Shown: piece by piece, positions 25,590 to 35,400 of the stretch
How positions within the stretch are numbered: position 1 is the stretch's first letter
Layout of the letters: the number at the start of each line of letters is the position of its first letter
Source of the DNA: an uncultured Ruminococcus sp.
Lineage (GTDB): Bacteria; Bacillota; Clostridia; Oscillospirales; Ruminococcaceae
Length of the DNA: 46,587 nucleotides
Reading direction: 5' to 3'
NCBI GenBank assembly: GCA_902780505.1
Contig: CACZFN010000024.1
Span: forward strand, 1-46,587
The notes under the pieces: model-generated
What the model saw: only the letters and a program-made list of their open reading frames with translations
Databases searched by the model: none
What the model was told of the DNA's origin: nothing
Made by a program: the position numbers and the translations under genes

Positions 25590-26940
25590 AACCGTCACCC
25601 TTGAAATAACGGGTATGACAAATGAAGGCAACGGTGTCGGCAGGGCTGAAGGTATGGCTGTGTTTGTCCCCCTTACAGCAGTCGGTGACATTATAAAATG
25701 TAAGATAGTAAAAGTTAATAAAAGCTATTGCTTCGGTATAATCGAAAGTATCATCACCCCGTCACAGTACAGGTGTGAACCATTTTGTGAAGTCTTTGCC
25801 AAATGCGGCGGCTGTGCTTTCAGGCATTTTACATATGAGGAGGAACTAAGGGTAAAGCTTGACTTTGTGCGTGCTTCTTTTGAGCGTATAGGTAAGCTTC
25901 CGCTGATCCCCGATACCATACTCGGCGCTGAAAGTACCTCCCGCTACCGCAATAAAGCTCAGTACCCGGTAACAATGCTTGACGGCAGAGTGGTCTGCGG
26001 GTTTTATTCAAGGCGTTCACACAGAGTCGTGCCGTGTGATGACTGCGCTTTGCAGCCCGAGGTTTTTGCAAGGATAACTAAGTGTATAACAGACTATGCA
26101 AATAAAAAACATATCCCCGCCTATAACGAACTTGATAATACGGGGCTTTTGCGGCATATATACCTTCGCCGCGGCGAAAACAGCGGAGAGATAATGCTCT
26201 GCCTTGCGGTGACGTCAAAAAGCTGTGCGGGGGCGCTTGAAGAACTCTGCGATATTCTTATACACAGCTTCCCGATGATAAAAAGTATAGTGCTAAACAT
26301 TAATCCAAAAAACACAAACGCTATACTCGGTAAAGAATTCATCACCCTTCGGGGGAGTGATACAATAACGGATATAATGTGCAGCAGGCGTATAAGCCTT
26401 TCGCCTGCTTCTTTCTATCAGGTCAATACCTTACAGGCACAGAAGCTTTACGGGATCGTTGCTGAATATGCAAAGCTTAAAGAAAACGATATCCTGCTTG
26501 ACCTTTACTGCGGAACAGGTACTATAGGCCTTGCACTTGCCGGGGAGGGCATAAAGCTTATCGGTGCAGATATAGTGCCCTCGTCAATAGAAAATGCCCG
26601 CAGTAATGCAAGAGCAAACGGGGTGAATGCCGAGTTTGTCTGTGCAGATGCGGCTAAGGCAGCACAGCTTTTTTACTCCCGCGGTGAACGCCCGAATGTT
26701 ATCGTTGCCGATCCCGCCCGTAAGGGTTGTGACAGGCAGACACTTGAATATATGGCAAAAATGTCCCCCGACAGGATAGTTATGATATCCTGTGACCACT
26801 CTACCGCTGCAAGGGATATCGCATTCCTGAGAGAACTCGGCTATGAACTTACAAAAGCACAGGCGGTTGATCTGTTCCCGAGAACGGCTCACGTCGAGTG
26901 CATATCTCTGCTCACAAGATCTGAGCAGCCCTTTTTGTGA
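25576..26940 (+). CDS. rlmD: 23S rRNA (uracil-5)-methyltransferase RlmD/RumA family
   Basis: 454 residues. An N-terminal TRAM RNA-binding domain (TVTLEITGMTNEGNGVGR) is followed by a 4Fe-4S site (Cys71, Cys77, Cys80, Cys157). The SAM-binding motif DLYCGTGTIGLALA starts at 309, VADPARKGCD is motif IV and MISCDHSTAARD holds the catalytic Cys406. The terminal HVECISLL carries the general-base Glu. The enzyme uses SAM to methylate a 23S rRNA uracil at C5 (U1939 or U747-like in E. coli numbering; in Firmicutes one protein may do both). AGGGGA lies before the ATG, which is inside hemZ. Last gene of the cluster; no clear terminator follows. Confidence 0.94.
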   Translation: MQKNETVTLEITGMTNEGNGVGRAEGMAVFVPLTAVGDIIKCKIVKVNKSYCFGIIESIITPSQYRCEPFCEVFAKCGGCAFRHFTYEEELRVKLDFVRASFERIGKLPLIPDTILGAESTSRYRNKAQYPVTMLDGRVVCGFYSRRSHRVVPCDDCALQPEVFARITKCITDYANKKHIPAYNELDNTGLLRHIYLRRGENSGEIMLCLAVTSKSCAGALEELCDILIHSFPMIKSIVLNINPKNTNAILGKEFITLRGSDTITDIMCSRRISLSPASFYQVNTLQAQKLYGIVAEYAKLKENDILLDLYCGTGTIGLALAGEGIKLIGADIVPSSIENARSNARANGVNAEFVCADAAKAAQLFYSRGERPNVIVADPARKGCDRQTLEYMAKMSPDRIVMISCDHSTAARDIAFLRELGYELTKAQAVDLFPRTAHVECISLLTRSEQPFL

Positions 26941-27019
26941 AAATCATAGGTCAGCGGCAGTATAGTAATTTCTGATGTGTAAAAAAATTCTTAAAAATGT
27001 AAAAAACCCGGTCTTTCTA

Positions 27020-27048
27020 TTGAAAAATCTGTAATAATATGGTATAAT
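27020..27048 (+). promoter_or_regulatory. Promoter of the transporter gene
   Basis: TTGAAA (27020-27025), 17-base spacer, TATAAT (27043-27048). It leaves an untranslated leader of about 75 bases in which I see no known riboswitch. Confidence 0.82.
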
Positions 27049-27133
27049 ATCCGGTGAGTGTTTGCTATGCAGATGCGGTCTGTATTATGGGCGATTTAAA
27101 GTATAATATCTACGTGAAAGGGTTGTTATTCTT

Positions 27134-28540
27134 ATGAACAGTAATGAAACGGCTAAACGCGGCTCGTTTACAAGTTCTGTCGGATTTGTGCTCGCAGCAG
27201 CAGGAAGTGCGATAGGCCTTGGGAACATCTGGCGCTTTCCCTATCTTGCCGCAAAGGACGGCGGCGGTATTTTCCTTGTGATATATATCGTGCTGGCGCT
27301 GACTTTCGGCTTTACACTTATTGTTACCGAGGTCTCTCTCGGCAGAAAGACAAGGCAGAGCTGTCTTACAGCTTACGGCGTGCTTGATAAGCGCGGCGGG
27401 TGGATAGGTGTTTTTGCTTCCCTTGTGCCGTTTCTTATCCTGCCTTATTATAGTATAATCGGCGGCTGGGTGCTCAAATATACTACAGTCTACCTTACAG
27501 GCGGCGGCTCTAAGGCCGCACAGGACGGTTTCTTCGGCGGCTTTATCACAAGCCAGTTCTCGCCGCTTGTGTTTGATATCATATTTATGCTCGCAACTGC
27601 TTTAGTTATCTATATGGGCGTAAACGGCGGTATCGAGCGCCTTTCCAAGATACTTATGCCTATCCTTCTTGTCGTTGTCGTTTTCATAGCGGTATTTTCC
27701 CTTACTATCAAGGGTGAGGACGGCCGTACAGGACTTGAGGGCTTTAAGGTCTTTGTGGTTCCCGATTTTTCAGCTCTGACGGCAAAAACACTCTTTATAA
27801 CCGTGCTTGATGCTATGGGACAGCTGTTCTATAGTATAAGTGTGGCAATGGGTATCATGGTAACATACGGATCCTATTTCAAGGACGAAAGCAATCTTCT
27901 CAAATCCGTAAACAGGATAGAGTTTTTCGATACCCTGGTCGCCTTCCTTGCGGGCGTTATGATAATCCCGCCCGTGTATGCATTTATGGGTACTGAAACT
28001 ATGAAGAATACCGCAGGCCCTTCGCTTATGTTCGTGGCACTTCCAAAGGTGTTTGAACAGATGGGTACTGTCGGCTCGGTAGTCGGTGCAGTGTTCTTTG
28101 TAATGGTGCTGTTTGCGGCACTTACAAGCTGTATATCTATCCTTGAAGCCGTTGTATCGGGCCTTATGGATAAGTTCGGCTGGTCGCGCAGAAAGGCTGT
28201 TATTGTCGAAACCACAGTCGCAACAATAATAAGTGTTATCATCTGTCTTGGTTATAATGTTTTCTATTTTGAAGCAAAGCTCCCCAATACCGCCGCAGAC
28301 AGTTCCGCACAGCTTCTCGATGTGTTTGATTACCTGAGTAATAATATCTTTATGCCTGTGGTAGCAATAGGCACCTGTATCCTTGTCGGCTGGATAGCAA
28401 AACCTAAGTCGATAATCGACGAAGCCACCAAAAACGGCGAAAAGTTTACAAGAAAGCACCTGTATATAGTAATGATAAAATACGTTACTCCTGTGCTTCT
28501 GTTTGTGCTTTTGCTGGGTTCGTTCGGTATTTTCTCGTGA
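27134..28540 (+). CDS. Neurotransmitter:sodium symporter (NSS/SNF) family transporter
   Basis: 468 residues, about 11-12 membrane helices in the inner membrane. Helix 1 has the family signature AAAGSAIGLGNIWRFPYLA, in which the Gly-Asn and unwound Gly residues bind sodium and substrate, followed by KDGGGIFLVIY. VSLGRKTRQS marks the helix 2-3 junction, and FYSISVAMGIMVTYGSY is helix 6 with the second unwound region. Bacterial relatives such as LeuT and MhsT import amino acids (Leu, Trp and others) with sodium; the substrate cannot be read here. The ATG is preceded by AAAGGG. A single-gene unit with its own promoter and terminator. Confidence 0.95.
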   Translation: MNSNETAKRGSFTSSVGFVLAAAGSAIGLGNIWRFPYLAAKDGGGIFLVIYIVLALTFGFTLIVTEVSLGRKTRQSCLTAYGVLDKRGGWIGVFASLVPFLILPYYSIIGGWVLKYTTVYLTGGGSKAAQDGFFGGFITSQFSPLVFDIIFMLATALVIYMGVNGGIERLSKILMPILLVVVVFIAVFSLTIKGEDGRTGLEGFKVFVVPDFSALTAKTLFITVLDAMGQLFYSISVAMGIMVTYGSYFKDESNLLKSVNRIEFFDTLVAFLAGVMIIPPVYAFMGTETMKNTAGPSLMFVALPKVFEQMGTVGSVVGAVFFVMVLFAALTSCISILEAVVSGLMDKFGWSRRKAVIVETTVATIISVIICLGYNVFYFEAKLPNTAADSSAQLLDVFDYLSNNIFMPVVAIGTCILVGWIAKPKSIIDEATKNGEKFTRKHLYIVMIKYVTPVLLFVLLLGSFGIFS

Positions 28541-28547
28541 TAATGAT

Positions 28548-28578
28548 AAGAGCAGAGATACTTCCTCTGCTCTTTTTT
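28548..28578 (+). terminator. Terminator of the NSS transporter gene
   Basis: AAGAGCAGAG (28548-28557) pairs with CTCTGCTCTT (28565-28574), and a T run follows. Its tail nearly touches the next -35 element. Confidence 0.88.
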
Positions 28579-28579
28579 G

Positions 28580-28608
28580 TTGCAAAGCTGTTGTTTTTGT
28601 GCTATAAT
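28580..28608 (+). promoter_or_regulatory. Promoter of the thioesterase gene
   Basis: TTGCAA (28580-28585), 17-base spacer, TATAAT (28603-28608) preceded by TGC. Confidence 0.82.
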
Positions 28609-28669
28609 AAGTGTACGGGGCTTATCTGAAGTCTTTCAACATATACTTTACTTAAAGGAGCATCATACT

Positions 28670-29062
28670 ATGGATACCAAACAGATAAGGGAATTTTTTA
28701 AAAATGACCGCTTTGCAACTGAAAACGGTGCGGTTATCGAAAGCGTTGACGAAAAAACAGGTGAAACAGTCGTTTCCCTTGAAATAACCGACAGGCATAA
28801 AAACGCAATGGGCGCAGTTATGGGCGGGGTGTATTTTACCGTTGCCGATTTTGCTTTTGCCGTTGCTACTAATTATAAGCAGGCGGGCGTCGTGTCACTT
28901 ACATCTGATATATCGTTTGTCGGTACGCCTAAGGGTAAACGCCTTGTAGCCCGCGCTGTTCCGATAAAGTCGGGCAGGCGCGTCTGCTGTCATGAAATAA
29001 CAGTGACAGACGAACTCGGAAATATCACAGCAGTGGTCAAAACTGTGGGTATGCGGGTTTAA
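28670..29062 (+). CDS. PaaI-family acyl-CoA thioesterase (hotdog fold)
   Basis: 130 residues. HKNAMGAVMGGVYFTVADFA carries the PaaI active site: the His-x-Asn and Gly-Gly loop and the Asp of the central helix (Asp about residue 60). The later strands end in SGRRVCCHEITVTDELGN, as in the hotdog fold. The enzyme hydrolyses acyl- or aryl-CoA thioesters in the cytoplasm, probably as a tetramer; physiological substrate unknown. Start at ATG 28670, with AAAGGAG nine bases before; a longer frame from 28577 would overlap the promoter and is rejected. Promoter and terminator flank it, so it is monocistronic. Confidence 0.92.
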   Translation: MDTKQIREFFKNDRFATENGAVIESVDEKTGETVVSLEITDRHKNAMGAVMGGVYFTVADFAFAVATNYKQAGVVSLTSDISFVGTPKGKRLVARAVPIKSGRRVCCHEITVTDELGNITAVVKTVGMRV

Positions 29063-29080
29063 TATATTTATAGATCATGT

Positions 29081-29120
29081 GCGCCTGCTGACGGAATTAT
29101 TCTCAGACAGGCGCTTTTTT
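29081..29120 (+). terminator. Terminator of the thioesterase gene
   Basis: GCGCCTG (29081-29087) with CAGGCGC (29108-29114), extended by CTGA/TCAG, followed by TTTTTTATTTTTT. Confidence 0.88.
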
Positions 29121-29158
29121 ATTTTTTGTCAAAGCTAAAAAAATGGGGTTTATTAACA

Positions 29159-29187
29159 TTGACAAAAATAATAAAAAATGCTATAAT
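29159..29187 (+). promoter_or_regulatory. Consensus promoter of the surface-protein operon
   Basis: TTGACA (29159-29164), 17-base A-rich spacer, TATAAT (29182-29187), with TGC before the -10: the best promoter in the window. The leader is about 95 bases long and no further promoter is obvious before the 3521-codon gene. Confidence 0.9.
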
Positions 29188-29289
29188 AAAATAGAGTAAC
29201 TATATTCGGAAATTCCGCGTTTGCGGGGATTTTTGAATGATACAGCTTGTAAAAACCATTGCCGTAAATATAAAAGTGAGGTGAAACAG

Positions 29290-29451
29290 ATGCCGCAAAA
29301 CAAGTCGGAAAATATTACAAAAACCACACAGGTATCTGTGCTGCCTGATGAAATAAAGGACAGAAAAAAACGCCTTGTCAAGTTCGGCTCACTTGCGGTG
29401 TTTTCACTTGTGATAATTATATTTTTTACAATGCATATGACAATAAAATAG
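29290..29451 (+). CDS. 53-codon membrane peptide, ectodomain-less paralogue of the next protein
   Basis: MPQNKSENITKTTQ, a charged stretch (DEIKDRKKRLVKFG) and one hydrophobic helix (SLAVFSLVIIIFFT) ending MHMTIK. The motif D-E-(I/L)-x-x-(R/K)-K-x-x-L-(V/I)-K-(F/M)-G just before the membrane helix recurs in the next gene's product (DELAEKKKNQKKSLIKMGAM), so the two share an N-terminal module, but this one stops directly after the membrane helix. GAGGTGA precedes the ATG. First gene of the operon, 57 bases before the next. It may be an assembly partner or decoy of the exported proteins; the role is unknown. Confidence 0.7.
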   Translation: MPQNKSENITKTTQVSVLPDEIKDRKKRLVKFGSLAVFSLVIIIFFTMHMTIK

Positions 29452-29508
29452 ATGACCGCTGAAACGCCGTAAATACGTCGCTTTTTGATAATTAGGGAGG
29501 TGAAGCAG

Positions 29509-30570
29509 ATGAAAGAAAACAATCTTAAATTTCCTATCGGTGAGCTGGCACAGTCTGCTTCATCGAGCAGTCCGAAAGTTGATGAACTTGCCGAGAAGAA
29601 GAAAAATCAGAAGAAGTCGCTTATCAAGATGGGGGCTATGGGGATTTTAGCATTAATTTTGTTAATTTTTTCCTCGCTTTCCTGGTTCACGATGAGCCGT
29701 GAAGTGACCACTGAAGGAATGTCTACTAAAACAGCCCCACTTCCATTTGAATTAAAAACAATAGGGGACGCTGGTTTATATGATGATTTCTTAGATGAGG
29801 TGGCACAAGGTTACGGAAATACCGAAACAACAGGTGCAACTCAAGGAATTAAATGGAAGCTGACAAAAAATGTTTCTGAGATGAATAATGTTCGTGAAGC
29901 GGACGATGAAACTGATTTGGAAGAGATAACACGGCTTGATTCAGATAAGTACGGTTTAAAACCTGGTGATAGCGGCGAATTAGTTTTTTCTATTGTTCCG
30001 AATGAAGCCAAGGATCTTGATATTTCTATTAATGTGCAAATAACTGGTTACAAAGCAGATTTCGATAATGATTGGAATAAAACTGATACGGCTCTTCAAA
30101 AAGTAACCGATGAAACCCTGATCCATTATATGAATTCGCATATATTTCTTTTCTATGTGGGGGCAGATAATAAAAAGCACCTATTGACTTCTGAGGGATT
30201 TAATGTGTCTGTGTCAGAGGAAACGCCTGTAACTATCTATTGGGTATGGCCGGCAACTCTTAGAGAAATACTTGATGCAGATATAAAAGCGATAAATGAT
30301 ACAAACGCTTCCAAAGAGGTAAGAAGGCTGTTCTTTGAGCATCCTGATTATTTCTTGAAGGCCACAAACGATTTTTCTTTTGATGACATAATTGTAGAGA
30401 GGAATGAAGATGCGGATGCTCAGGAAGCAGGAATCGCATATGTTCTTCCCTCGGTTTCTGGAAGAAATTATAATACTTATGGCACAATGTACAACGATGC
30501 CGATCAAGCTATCGGTGATAATTTCAATTATATTTTAGTAGAACTTATTGCTGATCTGAATACTGATTGA
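29509..30570 (+). CDS. Exported single-pass protein with TasA/camelysin-like N-terminus (1 of 3)
   Basis: 353 residues from ATG 29509, with GGGAGGTGA nine bases before (an in-frame start at 29485 has none). Residues 1-40 are polar and charged, then a membrane helix ends in SSLSWFTMSREV, followed by TEGMSTKTAPLPFEL. The order hydrophobic helix, aromatic-Phe-Ser/Thr near the cleavage zone and a beta-sandwich-like ectodomain is that of SipW-dependent proteins such as TasA and camelysin. LKPGDSGELVFSIVPNEAKD (residues about 160-180) is also TasA-like, where LKPGD begins a conserved strand. Ectodomain acidic and Cys-free. No SipW-type peptidase is in the window. Part of the five-gene operon. Confidence 0.7.
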   Translation: MKENNLKFPIGELAQSASSSSPKVDELAEKKKNQKKSLIKMGAMGILALILLIFSSLSWFTMSREVTTEGMSTKTAPLPFELKTIGDAGLYDDFLDEVAQGYGNTETTGATQGIKWKLTKNVSEMNNVREADDETDLEEITRLDSDKYGLKPGDSGELVFSIVPNEAKDLDISINVQITGYKADFDNDWNKTDTALQKVTDETLIHYMNSHIFLFYVGADNKKHLLTSEGFNVSVSEETPVTIYWVWPATLREILDADIKAINDTNASKEVRRLFFEHPDYFLKATNDFSFDDIIVERNEDADAQEAGIAYVLPSVSGRNYNTYGTMYNDADQAIGDNFNYILVELIADLNTD

Positions 30571-30594
30571 GTTAACAATGTGGAGGTGATAGCT

Positions 30595-31329
30595 TTGAAA
30601 ATTATTGAAACGGCGATTGATAAGTATAAGAAGCTTCACATCAAAGATAAAATTAAATTGCTCGTTGCTTTTACGTTGACTTTAGTTGTCTTGATCTCTG
30701 TACCGACATTTGCGTGGTTTTCACAACAAAAGCAAATCGCAACAATGGCAAAAGTGGATTCTCCGGCAAAGCTTTCACTTAAAGCGGGCGCCAGAGAAGA
30801 TATCATTAATTTCAAAATGGCTGGAATTGATGTTACAAAGGGAAATTCCAAGGATTTTGTGTTTTGTGTAGAAGGAGAGGATATCAGCTTCTATAATATA
30901 CAGCTTGCGCATACAACAAATATAAATTTCACTTATACCATTTACCAAGCTAAAGAAGCTGAAACAGGGGTTGAATATGTTAGGGCATCTGATAGTAACC
31001 CTGTTTATTATCAAAAAGCAGGTAAGCCCTTGAGTGGCGATTTCGTAAATGATAAATATGATGAGAAGTCAGGTCGTAATGTCGGAAATACCCAATATGA
31101 AGACCAAAGCTATAAAAATGGCACAAATCCGGATCAAAGGCAAAAATTTGCAGAGCCTTTGTATTGGCAGACAGATCCGGCTATTGAAGCAAATGATGAC
31201 GATTATGATGCGGATGACGATGAACGGTCATTTATTAATTATTATGTATTAGAAGTTACATGGGGTAATGATGTAAAAAACGATAAGGAAACTGATATGG
31301 TTTATCTGACAGCTCAAGTCTCAAAGTAA
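30595..31329 (+). CDS. Exported single-pass protein with TasA/camelysin-like N-terminus (2 of 3)
   Basis: 244 residues. TTG at 30595 is chosen because GGAGGTGA (30582-30589) stands five bases ahead; the in-frame GTG at 30580 overlaps that site. Basic N-terminus (KYKKLHIKDKIK), hydrophobic helix LLVAFTLTLVVLISV and PTFAWFSQQKQIATMAK, which is very similar to the FAxFS-like border of SipW-processed proteins. The ectodomain (residues 55-244) is strand-rich, ends with an acidic patch (NDDDYDADDDE) and a final strand VYLTAQVSK. One Cys in the whole ectodomain. Lies 24 bases after the previous gene and is probably coexpressed and coassembled with it. Confidence 0.68.
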   Translation: MKIIETAIDKYKKLHIKDKIKLLVAFTLTLVVLISVPTFAWFSQQKQIATMAKVDSPAKLSLKAGAREDIINFKMAGIDVTKGNSKDFVFCVEGEDISFYNIQLAHTTNINFTYTIYQAKEAETGVEYVRASDSNPVYYQKAGKPLSGDFVNDKYDEKSGRNVGNTQYEDQSYKNGTNPDQRQKFAEPLYWQTDPAIEANDDDYDADDDERSFINYYVLEVTWGNDVKNDKETDMVYLTAQVSK

Positions 31330-31348
31330 AAGCGAAAGGAGGATGGCT

Positions 31349-32389
31349 GTGAATAAGATCATTAGTAATATAAAGAAATATTGGTTAACAATTTGGCTTA
31401 TTATCGCCACCCTCTCCTTTTCTTTAATAACAACATACGCTATATATACCAGAATAACGATTGCAAAGCGAGTGGTTTCAACCCAAGCCGGAGCGAGTAG
31501 TTTATTCAGTTCTGATTATATGAGCGAGGGTGGAACTAAAACGATAGAACCAATATCAGAAACTTCAACTGATCCGGAGGTTACGGTTCATGTATACAAC
31601 TATGTGTATCCCAAAGAGGCTATTTATAGAAGCAGTGCGACGGAGTATGATCTCGTAGCAACGATTGGAAAATTTGATGAAAATGAAGTGTTTCATGAAT
31701 TGGACGATGAAAATGAGATAAGTGAATTGGAAAACTTAACATATTCGATCAAATATAATGCGAAAAACGAGGTATTCAAATTTGGAGGCGAAAACGGAAC
31801 AAATCACACTTTCTATGGGTGTTCAATAGCAGGTGACTCTGCAAATTCTGATTTGTTCACCTTAGTTTTTGATAAGAGCGAACTTGGAAACAATGCAAAA
31901 GAATACTGCATCAGATTAGTGGCGTATCCGTATGACAGCGATCTTACAAGATTGACCGGCGATGTGATGGTGAGGTATTCAAAACAGGCATCTGTTGGCT
32001 GGAGCGGAGAAGTTGAAGATCTTAATAATTCAATAATCAATAGCTATGACGGCTTTAATTATTATCTTGAAGGAAACGGAAAAGGCAAGATAACCTTTAA
32101 ATGGAATGCGAGTCGTTTGACGATCAACAAAGAATTTTTGAGCAATACTGAGAATGTCTTTTATAACAAAGTTTCCGATGAGGAATTTGAGAAGTATAAT
32201 ACACCTCCGGTTGAATCAGAATTAACTCCTGATGACGAAGGTTTTGTGTATTTAACCTTAGAGGTTGATTCGACAGAAAAAAACAGATATGAGATACAGT
32301 TCTTTAAGGTGGGTCCAATTTATAACTATTCTAAATCTGACGTAGAGGGCTATTTGCCTGACAGTAATGATTGGACGCCGAATACATGA
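31349..32389 (+). CDS. Exported single-pass protein with TasA/camelysin-like N-terminus (3 of 3)
   Basis: 346 residues. AAAGGAGG ends at 31342, directly touching the in-frame ATG at 31343, so initiation at the GTG at 31349 (six bases away) is more plausible. MNKIISNIKKYW is followed by a hydrophobic helix (LTIWLIIATLSFSLI) and TTYAIYTRITIAKRVVSTQ, the same type of border as in the two preceding proteins. The ectodomain is acidic and strand-rich with two Cys (about residues 162 and 192) that could form a disulfide. No sortase or lipobox motif. Ends 52 bases before the giant gene. The three paralogue-like proteins may be subunits of one extracellular fibre or a scaffold for the giant protein (inference). 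Confidence 0.65.
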   Translation: MNKIISNIKKYWLTIWLIIATLSFSLITTYAIYTRITIAKRVVSTQAGASSLFSSDYMSEGGTKTIEPISETSTDPEVTVHVYNYVYPKEAIYRSSATEYDLVATIGKFDENEVFHELDDENEISELENLTYSIKYNAKNEVFKFGGENGTNHTFYGCSIAGDSANSDLFTLVFDKSELGNNAKEYCIRLVAYPYDSDLTRLTGDVMVRYSKQASVGWSGEVEDLNNSIINSYDGFNYYLEGNGKGKITFKWNASRLTINKEFLSNTENVFYNKVSDEEFEKYNTPPVESELTPDDEGFVYLTLEVDSTEKNRYEIQFFKVGPIYNYSKSDVEGYLPDSNDWTPNT

Positions 32390-32441
32390 TCTCTCTGCGG
32401 AGTATAACTTGATTTAATTCATCTGAAAACGTGGTGATAAA

Positions 32442-35400
32442 ATGAAACATATGAAAAAGAATACTGGCAAAGTCATGAAAAGAGTAGTATCAATCGCTAC
32501 TTCCTTGACAATGCTTATTTCAAGCCTGTATTATCCTGAACTTGGCAAAGATGTAAGTGAAATTATAAACACTATCAAGGCCAGTGCTACTGTTAATGGT
32601 TTTAAGGAGATCAATTCTCTTGAAGAATTATATCGTTTCTCAGCTGCGTACAGCTCTGATAGTTCACTTCAGTACAGGGATATTCAAATCAATATAAATG
32701 GTGACATTGAACTTTCTCCAACTAAAGTTTTTGAAGACGAGGAACTTGAATGGCATCCTATTGGTACTGTCGGCAGACCGTTCGGAGGACGAATTACACT
32801 TAGTACAACTGCCGGAATGACGCAGAATATTGTTGTTAACTCGCCGATGTTTGGCTATGTCATGGATTCTGTTGAATTTGTTAATATTAATGATTATCAG
32901 GCGCAAAAGATCAACCTCATCAAAAATGGAAGTTCTGATGCTCCGCTGTTTGCAACCAATGTTGTGCATGATTCAACGTCTACACCGGCAACATGGAAAA
33001 TATCTACAGATGGTGCAGGAACTCATTCCGGTATTGTCGGAACAGTTGGAACAGGCTCTGACCAGACTATTGTTAATTTTGAATTAGAATTGAATTCATC
33101 TGCTGAGGTATCTTCTGCCGACAACGCTGGTCTAATTTGTGGAAAGATCAACGGCGGCTCAGTGGTCAATGTGGACTTCGCAGCCAACAGTCAGGCTTCT
33201 GCTGCGAATATCACATCCAGCGGTGCAAATGCAGGCGGTCTTGTTGGCGAAATGTGTCTCGGTTCTGAATTGAATGTTGTTACAAATGGTACTAGTTATG
33301 CCAACACTTCGAGGACTGTAACAGGAAAAACATACGCAGGCGGTCTTGTAGGTAAAAATGATCAGGGTACTGTTACTATTATGGCTCCATCCGAATCCGA
33401 AACGGAAGAGTCTGAATCCGCAACAGAAGCTATATATAATGCATTAGGAACGATTGAGGCTACTGACGGAGCTGCCGGCGGTGTATTTGGATACTACAAA
33501 ATCAGCGATACCTATAACAGATTCTCCCCGGATTATTATACAAGCACTAGCGGCTGCTCACTGAAGGGTAAAACAGCGGGAGGTCTTGTTGGCGTGCTTG
33601 AAGCAGACGGGATAAATGTCTCTTACTCAGGAGCTGATTCAGATAACAAGTTGACTGTAATCTCGTCACTTGCCGCAAAGGGCAATGATTATGGCGGAAT
33701 CGTAGGTCAATACTTGAATACCGACTTAACAAAGTCCTTTGTTATTGAACACGTAAATGCAACAATGAGCGGAAGTGGCGCTACAAATTGCGGTGGTGCT
33801 ATTGGAAGCATTACAGGCAACTCTGCTGTGTATGTAAAGATAAATGACTTTTCGTGCACTTCAAACTCCGGTGCCTCTGACTGCTCATATTTTGGCGGTG
33901 CTGTTGGCGATTCCGGTCGTAAGGGCAGTTTGCTTGACATAGGTGATATAACGGTCATAGTAAAAAAGAACAATGCTCTTTCGACTTTTAACGGCGGCGG
34001 AGTAGTTGGTAAACATAATACGGGCGTAGTGCGCCTTAGCGGAACCACTGATCTTTCTCAGGCAACCGCCGGTTCTAAAGGTCAAATTGTAGGGGAACGT
34101 ACCGATGGTCTTGTCTATGCCCTTGGAAGCGGTGAAGACGAAAACGGTACTACCTACGAAGGAGGCTGGCGTCTTATCAGATCAGGCACTGATGCTGAAG
34201 TTGACGATATAGGCACATGGGGTGAAGTTGTAAGAATAGCAGGTGTTGAAGTAAAAGACCCCGAAGATGGAACTGACACAAGTAATGCTATCCTTGTGTA
34301 TAATAGTACATCTCATACGGTTACTGTAGGTTCTGCTGTAACAGATATGCGCAGTCCTGCCGATTTCACCAGAACAGCTCTTAATATGCAGCTGAATGAC
34401 AGTGATGTTGGTTCACTGTTATTCAATGGTTCAAATAGAACAAGTCTGCTCGCTAATAAAAACCTGACAGTTTTTGGCACAATCAATCTTATCGGTACGG
34501 GTATAACCGGATTTATGCGTGACGGTTCATTATCTTCTGATGATAATGAGATAAAGTTCTTTACCGGTAAGCTGAGCAAGGGTGAAGCCGCCGAAGGTGA
34601 AGATGATGCAGATGCTGTTGTTGAACTTGCTATAGGTGAGCGTTATGGTGTTCTGTCTGATGGAAGCACAGTATCTGACACTAACAGCAGCGGCAGAGGC
34701 GCTATATTTAAGCATAGATTTAACGGGCTTTTTGCACGCACAGGAGAAGGCGCTGAAATAGATAATGCTTCTATTGGCGGCTTTATGAATGTCAGATCAA
34801 GAACTGCCGATATGAATGTCGGCGGAGCTATCGCATATCTGCGAAATGAGGCAACTCTTACCAATGTGAGTGCCACTGAGACTATCAATTTTCATGATTA
34901 TAATGAAAAAGATACTAATGGTCAGTACGTTGGCGGACTTGTTGGCAGAACAAATTGTGATGAGGGCCAAAATATTACGATCGGCGGCGAGGATGAGGAT
35001 AATAAAGCAACAATAGCTCCGACGATCAATGTTACAGGTTCTCTGCGCAACAACGAAGGCAACAATAGTGATAAGACTGCGGTTTATCAGACTATCGGCG
35101 GTCTTATAGGTTATATTGAATCAAAAGCGGCTGCCAAAACGACCGTTCAGCATATCACATTGTCTGCGACTGTGGATGCGTCTAATGCTACCAGCGCAAA
35201 TCGTGTAGGTACAGCCGGTCTGATCTCGGATATCGCATGGAATTCAACTGACACAAGAACTCTTGCACTCAATGACATAGATGTTTCCGGAACAGTAGTA
35301 AAGAATACGGCTGATACTGAAACCGGCGGTATCCTCGGCTACCGCTGGTACGGCACTGATGTTACATTTGATGATGTTGTACTTGTTGAAGATAGCGGAA

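Noticed and set aside
27049-27133. Riboswitch or T-box in the transporter leader
   Set aside because: The leader is short, lacks a terminator hairpin and shows no recognisable box motifs.
27770-28585. 271-codon minus-strand frame opposite the NSS transporter
   Set aside because: Antisense to a membrane transporter gene with clear family motifs; starts beyond the terminator without a ribosome site.
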